From Caldifarciminota bacterium (lineage in GTDB: Bacteria > Hydrothermota > Hydrothermia > LBFQ01): a stretch of DNA of 56,719 bases. Where the stretch lies: positions 1 to 56,719 of the forward strand of contig JALWYV010000026.1 in assembly GCA_027003075.1 (NCBI GenBank), in the 5' to 3' direction. The notes under the pieces were generated by a model. That model saw nothing but the letters and a program-made list of their open reading frames with translations. It was not told the DNA's origin and made no database searches. This document shows positions 15,112 through 24,015 of the stretch, piece by piece; the first letter of the stretch is position 1; each line of letters begins with the position of its first letter. The translations under genes and the position numbers were made by a program.

Positions 15112-16146
15112 ATGTTGTTGTGGATCGTTCTCTCCGGAGGGGATACCGCACAGGTGAAGGAGGTGTTGGTTGAGGGAGTGGCCTCCTACGAGAAGGGGAG
15201 AAAAGACGTGGCCCGCGATAGGGCTATAAAGGATGCCCTCAGGAAGGCCGTTGAGCAGGGTGTCGGCACCTTCATATCTTCCGAAACCGTGGTTGAGAAC
15301 TACGAGGTACTGAAGGACAGGATATACTCCAGAGCCGACGGGTACGTCAGCGAGTACAGGGTACTGAGGGAGAAGGTGGAGGACGGACTTTACAGGGTAC
15401 TGGTAAGGGCGAAGGTCAAGCTCGGTGATATAAAGAGGGACCTTCAGGCCATAGGGATACTGATTGAGAGGAGGGGGAGGCCGAGGATGATGGTTCTCGT
15501 TGACGATCCCGACGTACGCTCCATGATTGAAGAGAAACTCCTGTCCATGAAGTTCCCGGTAGTGGACTACGAGGTGGTGGCCAGAAATACCGAAAGGGAC
15601 GTCCTTGATGCCGCCCTGAAGGGGAACCGTAAACTCGCCCGCAAGGTCGCCATGAGGAACGGAGCCGAAGTCTACGTCGTGGGCGGTGTGGACACGGAGG
15701 AGGGCAGGTACAGGGGTAAAAAAGTTTACAGGGTGAACCTGCGCCTTAAAGCGGTTGAAACGGCCACGGGTGAGCTTCTGGCGAGCGTCTTCGTGAACAG
15801 GAAACTCCCCTTTGACGAGACGGAGGCAAAGAGGGCTGCAGTTGACGAAGCCGTAGACCGCCTCACCGACGCCATCCTGTCCCGCTGGAAGGAGGGAGTG
15901 GTCGTGGTTCACCTCAAGGTGGAAGGTATAAGACCTGCTAAGGTGAACGATCTGAAGGAGGCGCTTTACAGGAACGTACGGGGAGTTAAGGGGATATACG
16001 AGAGGGAGAACTACGGGAGGTACGTCCTCTTTGAGATCTCTACGGACACCAGCCCTCAGGAGGTTTTAGACGATATACGGGGGATAAAGGGACTGAAGGT
16101 CGTGGAGTACGAGGGTCAGAGCATACGGGCAAAATACGTACGCTAA
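15112..16146 (+). CDS. Envelope protein with FlgT-N-like domain
   Basis: 344 residues starting MLLWIVLSGGDTAQ, a short uncharged export signal. Residues about 18-110 follow the FlgT N-terminal/LPP20 pattern: V-E-G-V-A-S-Y, A-R-D-R-A-I-K-D-A-L-R-K-A-V-E-Q-G-V-G and a late Y-R-V-L-V-R-A-K-V. The middle has a R-P-R-M-M-V-L-V-D-D-P segment typical of the same periplasmic proteins. No flagellar gene is nearby, so a general envelope or outer-membrane role is likelier than flagella. The third domain is unassigned. Confidence 0.75.
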   Translation: MLLWIVLSGGDTAQVKEVLVEGVASYEKGRKDVARDRAIKDALRKAVEQGVGTFISSETVVENYEVLKDRIYSRADGYVSEYRVLREKVEDGLYRVLVRAKVKLGDIKRDLQAIGILIERRGRPRMMVLVDDPDVRSMIEEKLLSMKFPVVDYEVVARNTERDVLDAALKGNRKLARKVAMRNGAEVYVVGGVDTEEGRYRGKKVYRVNLRLKAVETATGELLASVFVNRKLPFDETEAKRAAVDEAVDRLTDAILSRWKEGVVVVHLKVEGIRPAKVNDLKEALYRNVRGVKGIYERENYGRYVLFEISTDTSPQEVLDDIRGIKGLKVVEYEGQSIRAKYVR

Positions 16147-16183
16147 TTTCTTCCGAACCCGGAGGTGGGCGGGAGTACACCAG

Positions 16184-16189
16184 TATAAT
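16184..16189 (+). promoter_or_regulatory. -10 element TATAAT
   Basis: CCAGTATAAT, 8 nt before the ATG at 16198; heads the five-gene TPR-to-GH114 operon. Confidence 0.75.
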
Positions 16190-16197
16190 ACCCGCCT

Positions 16198-17274
16198 ATG
16201 AGAAAGGGAATTTTACTCGTACTTCTGAGTGCTTTTGTGGGATGTTCATCCCTTGAATCCCCTTACGCCTCCAGCACGAAGATCTACATCCAGCAGGACA
16301 ACCTTGAGAAGGCTCTGGAGAACGTAAACAAATGGGTAGCCGAGGACTCTGCTAACCCCAAAGCCTACATATGGCGGGGTGTCATTTACACCCGTAAGTA
16401 CGATTACGTGGCCGCTGCAAACGACTTTAAAAAAGCCTTTACTCTGGACTCCACCTACATGGATGAGAAGAAGTTTGAAGGGACGGTAGCCATAGCCGGT
16501 CAGCCCCTTATGCCCTACAGGGCCGTCCCCGCCGTCTTCAACAACGCCGCCGTTAAACTCATAAACGAAAAGAAGTACGACGAGGCCCTGACCTACCTTG
16601 AGTACTCACTGAAACTTGATCCCAACAACGCCAACACCTACCTACTCATCCATACGGTGTACAACGCTAAAGGAGACGAGAAGAAGGCCAGGGAGTACCT
16701 CGTGGAGGCCGTGAAGAGGGATCCTAACAACTACCGTGCCAAACTCCAGCTCGCCGTCCTCTACTCTTACGAGGGCAACAAGGACGAGGCCGAGAAGCTC
16801 CTGAAGGAGGTGATCACTGCCGTGGAAAGCGATACCGCCGCCGACGAGCAGATTAAACTGGAGGCCTACAAGGAGTACGCCGTACTCAAGTTTGAGAAGA
16901 AGGAGTACGACGAGGCCATAAAGTACTTCCAGAAGGCCTACGAGATAAAGAAGGACGACTACGAGGTCCTGGCCAACCTCGGCAACGTTTATGCGGCCAA
17001 AAAAGATTACGACAACGCCGTAACCTACCTGAAGAAGGCCTACGAGGTAAAGAAAGACGACTACCGCATACCTCAGGCTCTGGCGGAAGTGCTCTACGAG
17101 AAGAAGGACTACAAACAGGCCCTGAAGTACATAAACGAGGCCATAAAACTCAAGGGGGACGATCCGACGCTCTACCGCATAAGGGCGGCCATTTACAAGG
17201 CGATGGGTAAGAGGAGGAGTGCGCTAAGGGACCTCAAGAAGGCCATGGCCCTTGAGAAGAAGAAGGATAAGTAA
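16198..17274 (+). CDS. TPR-repeat lipoprotein
   Basis: 358 residues with a lipoprotein signal (MRKG start, lipobox A-F-V-G-C, Cys16) and about eight tetratricopeptide repeats, most clearly the Lys/Tyr-rich copies around 225-330 with D-Y-D-x-A-x-x-Y-x-x-K-A-Y. TPRs bind peptides, so this is probably an envelope assembly or scaffold lipoprotein like BamD/PilF types, though no specific match is claimed. It heads an operon with argF one base downstream. Confidence 0.88.
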   Translation: MRKGILLVLLSAFVGCSSLESPYASSTKIYIQQDNLEKALENVNKWVAEDSANPKAYIWRGVIYTRKYDYVAAANDFKKAFTLDSTYMDEKKFEGTVAIAGQPLMPYRAVPAVFNNAAVKLINEKKYDEALTYLEYSLKLDPNNANTYLLIHTVYNAKGDEKKAREYLVEAVKRDPNNYRAKLQLAVLYSYEGNKDEAEKLLKEVITAVESDTAADEQIKLEAYKEYAVLKFEKKEYDEAIKYFQKAYEIKKDDYEVLANLGNVYAAKKDYDNAVTYLKKAYEVKKDDYRIPQALAEVLYEKKDYKQALKYINEAIKLKGDDPTLYRIRAAIYKAMGKRRSALRDLKKAMALEKKKDK

Positions 17275-17275
17275 T

Positions 17276-18199
17276 ATGAGAGGAAGGCAGTACATAAGTG
17301 TACTTGACCTGAGCAGGGATGAGACCCTTGAGGTTCTTCAGGTCGCCCAGCACCTTAAACTTGAGCGTAAGGCGGGGGTGCGCACCAGCGATATCCTCCG
17401 GGGGAGGACGTGGGTGATGCTCTTTGAGAAGCCCTCCCTAAGGACGAGGGCGACCTTTGAGGTCGGCATAAGGGAACTGGGCGGCCACACCTTCTTCCTC
17501 GGCCCGCAGGAGGTGGGACTCGGAAAGAGGGAACCCGTCAAGGACGTCGTTAGGAACCTCGCCCGCTGGGTGGACGGCGTCTTCGCCCGCGTCTACGATC
17601 ACAACGTCTTCAAAATTTTCCGGGAGTACGCCCCCTCCCTCTCAGTAATAAACGCCCTCTCCGACTTAGAACATCCCATGCAGGCCCTCGCCGACTTCCA
17701 GACCATGATAGAGGAGAGCGGGGACCTCGGTTTCCATCTGGTATTCATCGGGGACGGGAACAACGTCGCCAACTCCCTTATGCTCATGTCTGCCCTCCTC
17801 GGTTCCGACTTCACCATAGCCACGCCCGAAGGGTACGAGCCTCCGAAGGAGATAGTTGAGAAGGCCCTTGAACTGGCTAAGAAGACCGGCGCCCGTATCA
17901 ACGTGGTTCACGATCCGAAGGAGGCCGTCGCCCACGCCGACTTCATATACACGGACGTCTGGGCATCCATGGGTCAGGAGGAGGAAGCGGAAAAGAGAAG
18001 GAGGATATTCGCCCCCTATCAGGTGAACTCCGACCTTCTGCGGTTCGCCCCCCAGCACGCCAAGATCATGCACTGCCTTCCTGCCCACAGGGGAGAGGAG
18101 ATAACCGACGAGGTCATAGAGAGCGACCGTTCCCTCGTGTTTGAACAGGCCGAAAACCGCCTCCACACCATAAAGGCGATGCTCATAATGCTATCCTGA
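17276..18199 (+). CDS. argF: Ornithine carbamoyltransferase
   Basis: 307 residues. It makes citrulline from ornithine and carbamoyl phosphate in arginine synthesis. Carbamoyl-phosphate motif S-L-R-T-R is at 54-58, the H-P-M-Q-A-L-A-D segment near 131, and the ornithine-side H-C-L-P-A-H-R-G-E-E near 263. OTCs usually have H-P-C-Q; Met here is a mild change. The ATG at 17276 is chosen over an in-frame codon at 17252 since it lies one base after the TPR stop and begins at the family N-terminus. No other arginine gene is in the window. Confidence 0.9.
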   Translation: MRGRQYISVLDLSRDETLEVLQVAQHLKLERKAGVRTSDILRGRTWVMLFEKPSLRTRATFEVGIRELGGHTFFLGPQEVGLGKREPVKDVVRNLARWVDGVFARVYDHNVFKIFREYAPSLSVINALSDLEHPMQALADFQTMIEESGDLGFHLVFIGDGNNVANSLMLMSALLGSDFTIATPEGYEPPKEIVEKALELAKKTGARINVVHDPKEAVAHADFIYTDVWASMGQEEEAEKRRRIFAPYQVNSDLLRFAPQHAKIMHCLPAHRGEEITDEVIESDRSLVFEQAENRLHTIKAMLIMLS

Positions 18200-18200
18200 T

Positions 18201-19499
18201 ATGGAACACTTCAAAAGGCTCCTGAAAAAGATAGAGGATAGGGCTATAAATCTGGTTGTAGTGGGTGGGGGATACGTGGGTCTCCCCGTGGCCGTGGAGT
18301 TCGCAAAAAGGGGTGTCAACACCACCGTCCTTGAGGTGGACGGCCGGAAGGTTGATATGCTTAACCGCGGAGAGAGTTACATAGAGGACATACCTTCCGG
18401 AGAGCTGAAACCCTTAGTTGAGTCCGGGAAACTCTCGGCCACGACGGACAGGAACGTCCACAGGGGGGCCGACGTGGTCGTCATAACCGTCCCCACCCCC
18501 CTTGATGCCGAAGGGAACCCCGACCTCTCCTATGTGAGGGCGGCCGTTGAGGCTGTGAGGGATTACCTCCACCCCGGTATACTAATATCCCTTGAGAGTA
18601 CCACCTACCCCGGTACGACGGACGAGATGGCCGAGATCCTTGAGGAGACGGGTCTGAAGGTGGGGAGGGACTTCTTCATGGGCCACTCCCCGGAGAGGAT
18701 AAACCCCGGTGATCCCGTATGGAAGTTCCACAACACCCCCAAAGTTGTCGGAGGGCTGGACAAACTGTCAACGGAACTGATGGTACGGTTCTACTCCATA
18801 GCCGTTGAGAGGGTAGTACCCGTCAGCACGGCGAGGGCGGCCGAGTTGACCAAGCTCCTTGAGAACACCTTCCGGGCCGTGAACATAGCCTTGGTGAACG
18901 AGTTCGCCATAATCTCCCACAGGTTAAACGTGGATATCTGGGAGGTGATAGAGGCAGCCGGAACCAAGCCCTTCGGCTTCATGAAGTTCTATCCGGGGCC
19001 GGGTGTGGGTGGCCACTGCATCCCCATAGACCCCCTCTACCTCCTCTGGAAGGTGCGAAAGCTCGGTATAGACGCCGAGTTCATAGCCCTCGCCGATAAG
19101 GTGAACAAGGGCATGCCCGCCTTCGTCGTCTCCCTCCTTGAGGAAGCCCTGAGGAGCGAAGGGAGGGATATAAAGGACGAAAAGGTCCTGTTGGTAGGGG
19201 TAGCGTACAAGAAGAACATATCCGACACGAGGGAGAGTCCCGCCTACCGCATAGTTGAGATCCTCCGCTCTAAAGGGGCCAGGGTCAGGTACCACGACCC
19301 CCACGTTCCTCAGTTTATGGGGATGAAGAGCGAGAGGCTACGGGAAGCCCTAAGGTGGACGGATACTGTGGTGGTAGTGACGGATCACGACGATATAGAC
19401 TGGAACCTGATAGCCGAAGAGGCCTCTATAATCGTTGACAGCCGGAACGCCTTCCGGAAGCGCGGGATAAGGCCTATAGGGCGCCTTGTGGTACTCTGA
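18201..19499 (+). CDS. Nucleotide-sugar (UDP-GlcNAc/ManNAc type) 6-dehydrogenase
   Basis: 432 residues of the UDP-glucose/UDP-ManNAc dehydrogenase family, which oxidises the sugar C6 to a uronate with NAD+. NAD loop G-G-G-Y-V-G at 22-27, V-P-T-P-L near 97, and the catalytic Cys in G-V-G-G-H-C-I-P-I-D-P near 271 are all present. The H-S-P-E-R-I-N-P-G-D pattern fits WbpA/WecC (N-acetyl-hexosamine) rather than UDP-glucose enzymes. It would supply uronate sugars for surface polysaccharide. Starts one base after the argF stop. Confidence 0.9.
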   Translation: MEHFKRLLKKIEDRAINLVVVGGGYVGLPVAVEFAKRGVNTTVLEVDGRKVDMLNRGESYIEDIPSGELKPLVESGKLSATTDRNVHRGADVVVITVPTPLDAEGNPDLSYVRAAVEAVRDYLHPGILISLESTTYPGTTDEMAEILEETGLKVGRDFFMGHSPERINPGDPVWKFHNTPKVVGGLDKLSTELMVRFYSIAVERVVPVSTARAAELTKLLENTFRAVNIALVNEFAIISHRLNVDIWEVIEAAGTKPFGFMKFYPGPGVGGHCIPIDPLYLLWKVRKLGIDAEFIALADKVNKGMPAFVVSLLEEALRSEGRDIKDEKVLLVGVAYKKNISDTRESPAYRIVEILRSKGARVRYHDPHVPQFMGMKSERLREALRWTDTVVVVTDHDDIDWNLIAEEASIIVDSRNAFRKRGIRPIGRLVVL

Positions 19500-20425
19500 T
19501 GGAATTGGAAGACCTGATAAGGCGTTTTAGAGAGGGGGACGTCAGGGCGCTCGCCCGACTCATAACCTACATAGAGAACGACTGGTATACGGATAAGATC
19601 TTTCGGGAGATATACAGGTTTACCGGAAAGGCGTACAGGGTAGGCATAACCGGGCCGCCGGGAGCCGGCAAGAGTACCCTCGTTGATCGTCTATCCGTCG
19701 CCCTGAAGGAGGCAGGCTTCAAGCCCGCGATAATAGCCGTTGATCCCTCCTCACCCTTCACGGGTGGAGCCGTCCTCGGGGATCGTCTCCGTATGACGAA
19801 GGCGATGGAGAATGGCATATACATCCGAAGTATGGCGTCCCGGGGGAGCCTCGGAGGGATAGCCGAAAGTACGGGGGCCGTTGCCGACCTCCTTGACGCC
19901 TTTGGCTACGATATGATCCTGATAGAGACGGTAGGGGTGGGACAGTCCGAGGTGGATATAGTCAGGACGGCTGACACCGTGGTCGTGGTGCTGGTTCCGG
20001 AGTCGGGGGACGCCGTTCAGGCTATGAAGGCCGGTCTCATGGAGATAGCCCACGTATTTGTGGTCAATAAGGCCGATAGGGAGGGGGTGGACCGCTTCGT
20101 AAGGGAACTGGAAGCCATAATCTCACTATCGCCACAGGACTGGAAACCGCCCGTCATAAAGACCGTGGCCCTGAGAGGCAAGGGCATAGGGGAACTGGTG
20201 GATGCCATATTGAAACATAGAGAGTACAGACTGTCACACATGGACGAGGTCAGACGCAGGAGGGTGATGGATCAGGTTGAGAATATACTGACCCGGAGGT
20301 TCCTCAGGGCTATACACGAGCGCCACGACCTTAAGGAGAGAGTTCGTAGGGGACTTGAAGAGGAGAGGACACCCTACGACATAGCCGACGAGATAGAGAG
20401 GGACATACTGAGGAGTGGTGGTTGA
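19499..20425 (+). CDS. meaB: MeaB/ArgK-type G3E GTPase
   Basis: 308 residues. P-loop G-P-P-G-A-G-K-S-T at 52-60, D-P-S-S-P-F-T-G-G-A-V-L-G-D-R-L-R-M after it, the switch E-T-V-G-V-G-Q-S-E and N-K-A-D for guanine. MeaB protects and reloads methylmalonyl-CoA mutase with B12. The mutase genes are not in this window. ATG overlaps the preceding stop. Older annotations call this family ArgK; the argF nearby in the same operon may be coincidence. Confidence 0.92.
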   Translation: MELEDLIRRFREGDVRALARLITYIENDWYTDKIFREIYRFTGKAYRVGITGPPGAGKSTLVDRLSVALKEAGFKPAIIAVDPSSPFTGGAVLGDRLRMTKAMENGIYIRSMASRGSLGGIAESTGAVADLLDAFGYDMILIETVGVGQSEVDIVRTADTVVVVLVPESGDAVQAMKAGLMEIAHVFVVNKADREGVDRFVRELEAIISLSPQDWKPPVIKTVALRGKGIGELVDAILKHREYRLSHMDEVRRRRVMDQVENILTRRFLRAIHERHDLKERVRRGLEEERTPYDIADEIERDILRSGG

Positions 20426-21282
20426 GAAGGATCCTTCTTCTGCTCCTTATGATGGCCGCGGGATGCGGGGAGGAAGTGGCACCTCCTTACCCTGAGTCGT
20501 GGGTTTACTGGTTGCAGGGGGCGGATCCCGATATACTCTCCTCGCTGCCCTTTGCCCTTGTGGTTATGGACTACTCAAGAGACGGTACGGAGAGGGGGGA
20601 GTACACTAAGCGGGAGATACGCAGGATCACGTTGACGGACAAAGTTGTTCTGGCTTATATGAGCATAGGGGAATCCGAAGATTACCGTTTTTACTGGGAT
20701 GAGGGCTGGTACTCCGACCCACCCGAATGGCTGGGAGAGGAGAATCCCGAATGGGAAGGGAACTACGCGGTGAAGTACTGGCACGAAGATTGGAAACGGA
20801 TCGTGTTGGAGTACCTCAGGAGGATAGTGGAGGCCGGATTTTCAGGGGTGTACGTTGACAAGGTGGACGCGTACGAGTACTGGGCCGATTCCCTCGGCAC
20901 CGCTGAGGCCGCCCGAAGGATGTCCTCTCTCATTAAGGAGATCGCCGACTCCTGCAGGGCGTGGGCAGGTGGTACGTGCATAGTGGTTCCCCAGAACGGT
21001 GTTGATCTTCTCCTATACGATCCCTCCCTCTACGACCACGTCCACGGGTGGTCACTGGAAGACGTGCTGTACTCATCGGCCGGGGACCTGACACCGGTTC
21101 GGAATCTCAAAGAGAGGGGTAAGTTCGTCCTGTCGGTTGAGTACGTCTACAGGGGGGCCCTTTACGACGTTGAGCAGTACTACAGGAGGGCGAGGGAGCC
21201 GGGCCTTATACCCTACGCCGCCGACACGTCCCGGAGGCTGGACAGCCCCGTAATAATTCCCGGTGTTCAGCCTCGCCATTGA
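20422..21282 (+). CDS. GH114/TM1410-like glycosidase lipoprotein
   Basis: 286 residues with a TTG start (20422) that overlaps the meaB stop. Signal and lipobox: Arg-Arg, Leu run, M-A-A-G-C, Cys15. The mature part matches the TM1410/GH114 TIM-barrel family (endo-alpha-1,4-polygalactosaminidase type): A-Y-M-S-I-G-E-S-E-D-Y-R, a W-x-G-N-Y-A-V-K-Y-W segment and G-V-Y-V-D-K-V-D-A-Y-E near 146, where acidic residues are probably catalytic. Likely hydrolyses an extracellular amino-sugar polymer, in line with the sugar dehydrogenase two genes upstream. Last gene of the operon. Confidence 0.82.
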   Translation: MRRILLLLLMMAAGCGEEVAPPYPESWVYWLQGADPDILSSLPFALVVMDYSRDGTERGEYTKREIRRITLTDKVVLAYMSIGESEDYRFYWDEGWYSDPPEWLGEENPEWEGNYAVKYWHEDWKRIVLEYLRRIVEAGFSGVYVDKVDAYEYWADSLGTAEAARRMSSLIKEIADSCRAWAGGTCIVVPQNGVDLLLYDPSLYDHVHGWSLEDVLYSSAGDLTPVRNLKERGKFVLSVEYVYRGALYDVEQYYRRAREPGLIPYAADTSRRLDSPVIIPGVQPRH

Positions 21283-21297
21283 ACCGCATACCGACCG

Positions 21298-21303
21298 TAA
21301 AAT
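21298..21303 (+). promoter_or_regulatory. -10 element TAAAAT
   Basis: ACCGTAAAAT, 7 nt before the ATG at 21311; rules out a start at 21263 inside the previous gene. Confidence 0.65.
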
Positions 21304-21310
21304 CTTCCCT

Positions 21311-21907
21311 ATGCTCTGGATAGTTTCTCTCATGGACGTCTCCTTCGGTACGGGATTGAGGGTGCCACTTGAGGATTACTCAAAGTACGCGGGGTACGGG
21401 ATCGGGGGAGATGTGGGTTTCAGGTTCTTCTTCACGGACATCTTTGGTGTAGGCATTTCGGCAGGTGGCTACTACCACTTTCAGAGGAGGCACGCTGACT
21501 CCATAGGTGGAGTGTGGGTGAAGCAGACCACCCAGACCAGCGTATTCCCCGCCTCCCTGAACCTCGTTATGAACTTCTATCTGGCTGAGGGGATCTCCCT
21601 GATGGTCTCCGTGGGAGGTGGCGGTAACTATACCCTCTACAGGTACGACCGCAGGGTCGGTGTCTTTGACAGTGCAAGCACGGAGTGGAGGGTGCGGGAG
21701 GAGGACGGTTCGTACAAGGTGGGAGGCTATCTCATAAACTTTGAGTCCGCCTTCCGAATGGTGGACTTTGACGTCTTTATGGGGGTCAATATCCTGAATA
21801 CGGAGTTGAACAGGGTGGACATGATGACGGGGGAGGAGAAGGTTGAGAAGTCCTCTTACCCCGTTCTATACCTCGGGGTGCGTTATTACATCAAGTTCGG
21901 CGTATGA
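21311..21907 (+). CDS. Small outer-membrane beta-barrel protein
   Basis: 198 residues starting MLWIVSLMDVSFG, then about eight amphipathic strands with alternating aromatic and Gly residues and a final strand Y-L-G-V-R-Y-Y-I-K-F, typical of OmpW/OmpA-like barrels. The charge-free hydrophobic start is only about seven residues. It is translationally coupled to lptD (4-nt overlap). No specific family is identified. Confidence 0.75.
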   Translation: MLWIVSLMDVSFGTGLRVPLEDYSKYAGYGIGGDVGFRFFFTDIFGVGISAGGYYHFQRRHADSIGGVWVKQTTQTSVFPASLNLVMNFYLAEGISLMVSVGGGGNYTLYRYDRRVGVFDSASTEWRVREEDGSYKVGGYLINFESAFRMVDFDVFMGVNILNTELNRVDMMTGEEKVEKSSYPVLYLGVRYYIKFGV

Positions 21908-24006
21908 TCCCCATCCTGCTCGCGGAGGTCCTCTTCAGGGGGGGCTACCTTGAGTACTTCCCCGACAGCGGTCTGGTCGTACTGTACGACAGCGCCTACG
22001 TGAAGACCTCCGAGGGGACGGAACTGTGGGCGGACACCATAAAGTACTGGCGATACGCCGACGTGGTGGAGGCGTCCGGGGGTTTCGTCCTGAAGACCAC
22101 GGAGACCAGGATAACCGGACAGTACCTGAAGTACAACCTTAAGCGCCAGACGGGTATAGCCAGCAGGAGCCGTACGTTCGTTGAGAAGGGTTGGATAGTG
22201 GGGGACACCGTATACAAGGTGTCCGAGAACTCCATATTTACCTACAACGGGTACTTCACGACATGCGAACTTCCGAAGCCGCACTACCGTTTTGTCTCCC
22301 GCACCATGAGGGTCCTCAAGGGGGATCTGGCGGTGGTCAAACCCCTGATACTCTACATACGGGATATACCGCTCCTCTACGCCCCATTCTGGTTTATGCC
22401 CGCGGGCAAGGAGCGTTCCTCCGGCTTTCTACCCCCCTCCGTGGGGAACAGTACGAGGGACGGCCTCTACATCCGTAATCTGGCATTCTATCTGGCCGTA
22501 AACAACTTTCAGGACATAACCCTCTTCGCCGACATCATAGAGAAGCGGGGGGTAAGGTTCGGGGCAGACTACCGGTACAACGTTTACAAACTCCTGAAGG
22601 GTGGGTTCACGGGGACGTACGCCTACGACCTCGCCGAAGGGGGGAACGTGAGGAGGTGGAGCCTCAAGGGGGATCACTCGCAGCAGGTAATGGGCTTTGA
22701 CATGAACGCCCACGCCGACTTTGTATCCGACTCCCGATACTTTCAGGATTACGCCGAGGTCCCGGATCAGTGGGTGCAGAGCGAACTGGTATCCTACCTT
22801 TCCTTGCGCCGCACTTTCAAACTTGGCCTCCTCTCCATGAACCTCTACAACCGCTACGATCCCATAAGGGATATAACCCGCAGGACCCTCCCGGAGCTTT
22901 CCTTTTCCTTCCTGCCCGTAACCTACCTCGGCGTTTCCCTGTCCAACAACCTGTCCTTCAGGAGGGAGGAAACCGACTCCTCCGGTGTAAAGAGCCTGCG
23001 AAATCGCTTAAGTACCTCCCATTCTCTGAGTACGACGTACACCCTGTTTCACCTCACCCTTTCTCCAAACGTGTACCTGAACACCCTCGGAGAGGATACG
23101 GCCGGCGGTCGGTTCGTCTTCGGGAAGGGGTACGGTTTTTCCATACCCCTTTCCACAACCCTCTACGGCGTCTCCCTCTTCGGTCTCGGGCCAGTGGAGA
23201 AGTTCCGGCACATCTTCAAGCCCACGGTCTCTTACTACTATCGGAGAGTCGCGGACTCCATAATGGGAATACCGGGAGAGAGTAAGGGCCTCACCTTCTC
23301 CGTGGACAACACCCACGAGTACAGGATAAGGAGGGATACGGTAAAGGAGGTGAAGACCCTCCTCCAGTGGTCCGCATCAACGAGCTACGTATTCTCCGAT
23401 ACCCTGCAGAACAGACCCCTTAAGGAGAGGTTTACACCGGTTTCCTTCACGGCCCGGACCAATCCGGCCAGATGGATGGGAATAGTCGCAACCGGAACCT
23501 ACGACCACGTAAACGGCCGCCTCGGCTCAGGTCAGGTCATCGTGAACCTCGGTCGTTTCAACCTGAACGAACTAATAAAGGGCAGAGTGGCGGCGAAGGA
23601 TACGGTTGATACCCTCAAGTCCGATACCACGGCGAAAGATACGACTTTAACCGAGGAGGAGGTTCTTGAGGCCAACAGACCCACCCCCTCACCGTGGACC
23701 TTCGGCCTCTCTTACTCCTACTCTCTCCCCGTTTACGGTCAGCCTCCGCTAAGTACGGTACGCTTCGGTATATCGGGCAGTCCGACTCCCTACTGGTACG
23801 TGGACTACTCCTTCACGTACGATCTTACGAACAGGAAGTACCTTGACCAGAGCCTGAGCGTTGCGAGGGACCTCCACTGCTGGAAACTGGAGGCGAGGTG
23901 GTCCTGGTTCGGAGGGTACTCAACCTACGACGTCCGGATCTACGTCAAGGCCATACCGGAGATAGCCATAAAGCGGGGCGTTCTGGACATCTTCCTTCCG
24001 AAGTAG
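21904..24006 (+). CDS. lptD: LPS-assembly protein LptD-like
   Basis: 700 residues. An N-terminal OstA/LptA-like beta-jellyroll (about 15-125, with V-V-E-A-S-G-G-F-V-L-K and repeated short strands) precedes a large barrel. The P-H-Y-R-F-V-S...V-K-P-L-I-L-Y-I-R-D-I-P-L-L-Y-A-P-F-W-F pattern near 125-165 is diagnostic of LptD, followed by the barrel with V-G-N-S-T-R-D-G-L-Y-I-R-N. LptD inserts LPS into the outer leaflet. Only one Cys is seen in the jellyroll region (near 121), so the inter-domain disulphides of E. coli LptD are absent. The start ATG overlaps the barrel gene's stop. The signal, MIPILLAEVLF, is very short. Confidence 0.88.
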   Translation: MIPILLAEVLFRGGYLEYFPDSGLVVLYDSAYVKTSEGTELWADTIKYWRYADVVEASGGFVLKTTETRITGQYLKYNLKRQTGIASRSRTFVEKGWIVGDTVYKVSENSIFTYNGYFTTCELPKPHYRFVSRTMRVLKGDLAVVKPLILYIRDIPLLYAPFWFMPAGKERSSGFLPPSVGNSTRDGLYIRNLAFYLAVNNFQDITLFADIIEKRGVRFGADYRYNVYKLLKGGFTGTYAYDLAEGGNVRRWSLKGDHSQQVMGFDMNAHADFVSDSRYFQDYAEVPDQWVQSELVSYLSLRRTFKLGLLSMNLYNRYDPIRDITRRTLPELSFSFLPVTYLGVSLSNNLSFRREETDSSGVKSLRNRLSTSHSLSTTYTLFHLTLSPNVYLNTLGEDTAGGRFVFGKGYGFSIPLSTTLYGVSLFGLGPVEKFRHIFKPTVSYYYRRVADSIMGIPGESKGLTFSVDNTHEYRIRRDTVKEVKTLLQWSASTSYVFSDTLQNRPLKERFTPVSFTARTNPARWMGIVATGTYDHVNGRLGSGQVIVNLGRFNLNELIKGRVAAKDTVDTLKSDTTAKDTTLTEEEVLEANRPTPSPWTFGLSYSYSLPVYGQPPLSTVRFGISGSPTPYWYVDYSFTYDLTNRKYLDQSLSVARDLHCWKLEARWSWFGGYSTYDVRIYVKAIPEIAIKRGVLDIFLPK

Positions 24007-24015
24007 CCGAATAGT

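Noticed and set aside
14830-15912. Long minus-strand open frame (360 residues)
   Set aside because: Lies wholly opposite the acyl-CoA dehydrogenase and FlgT-like genes, is low-complexity in character (many His, Gly, Val, Leu) and has no promoter. It is a shadow of strong codon bias.
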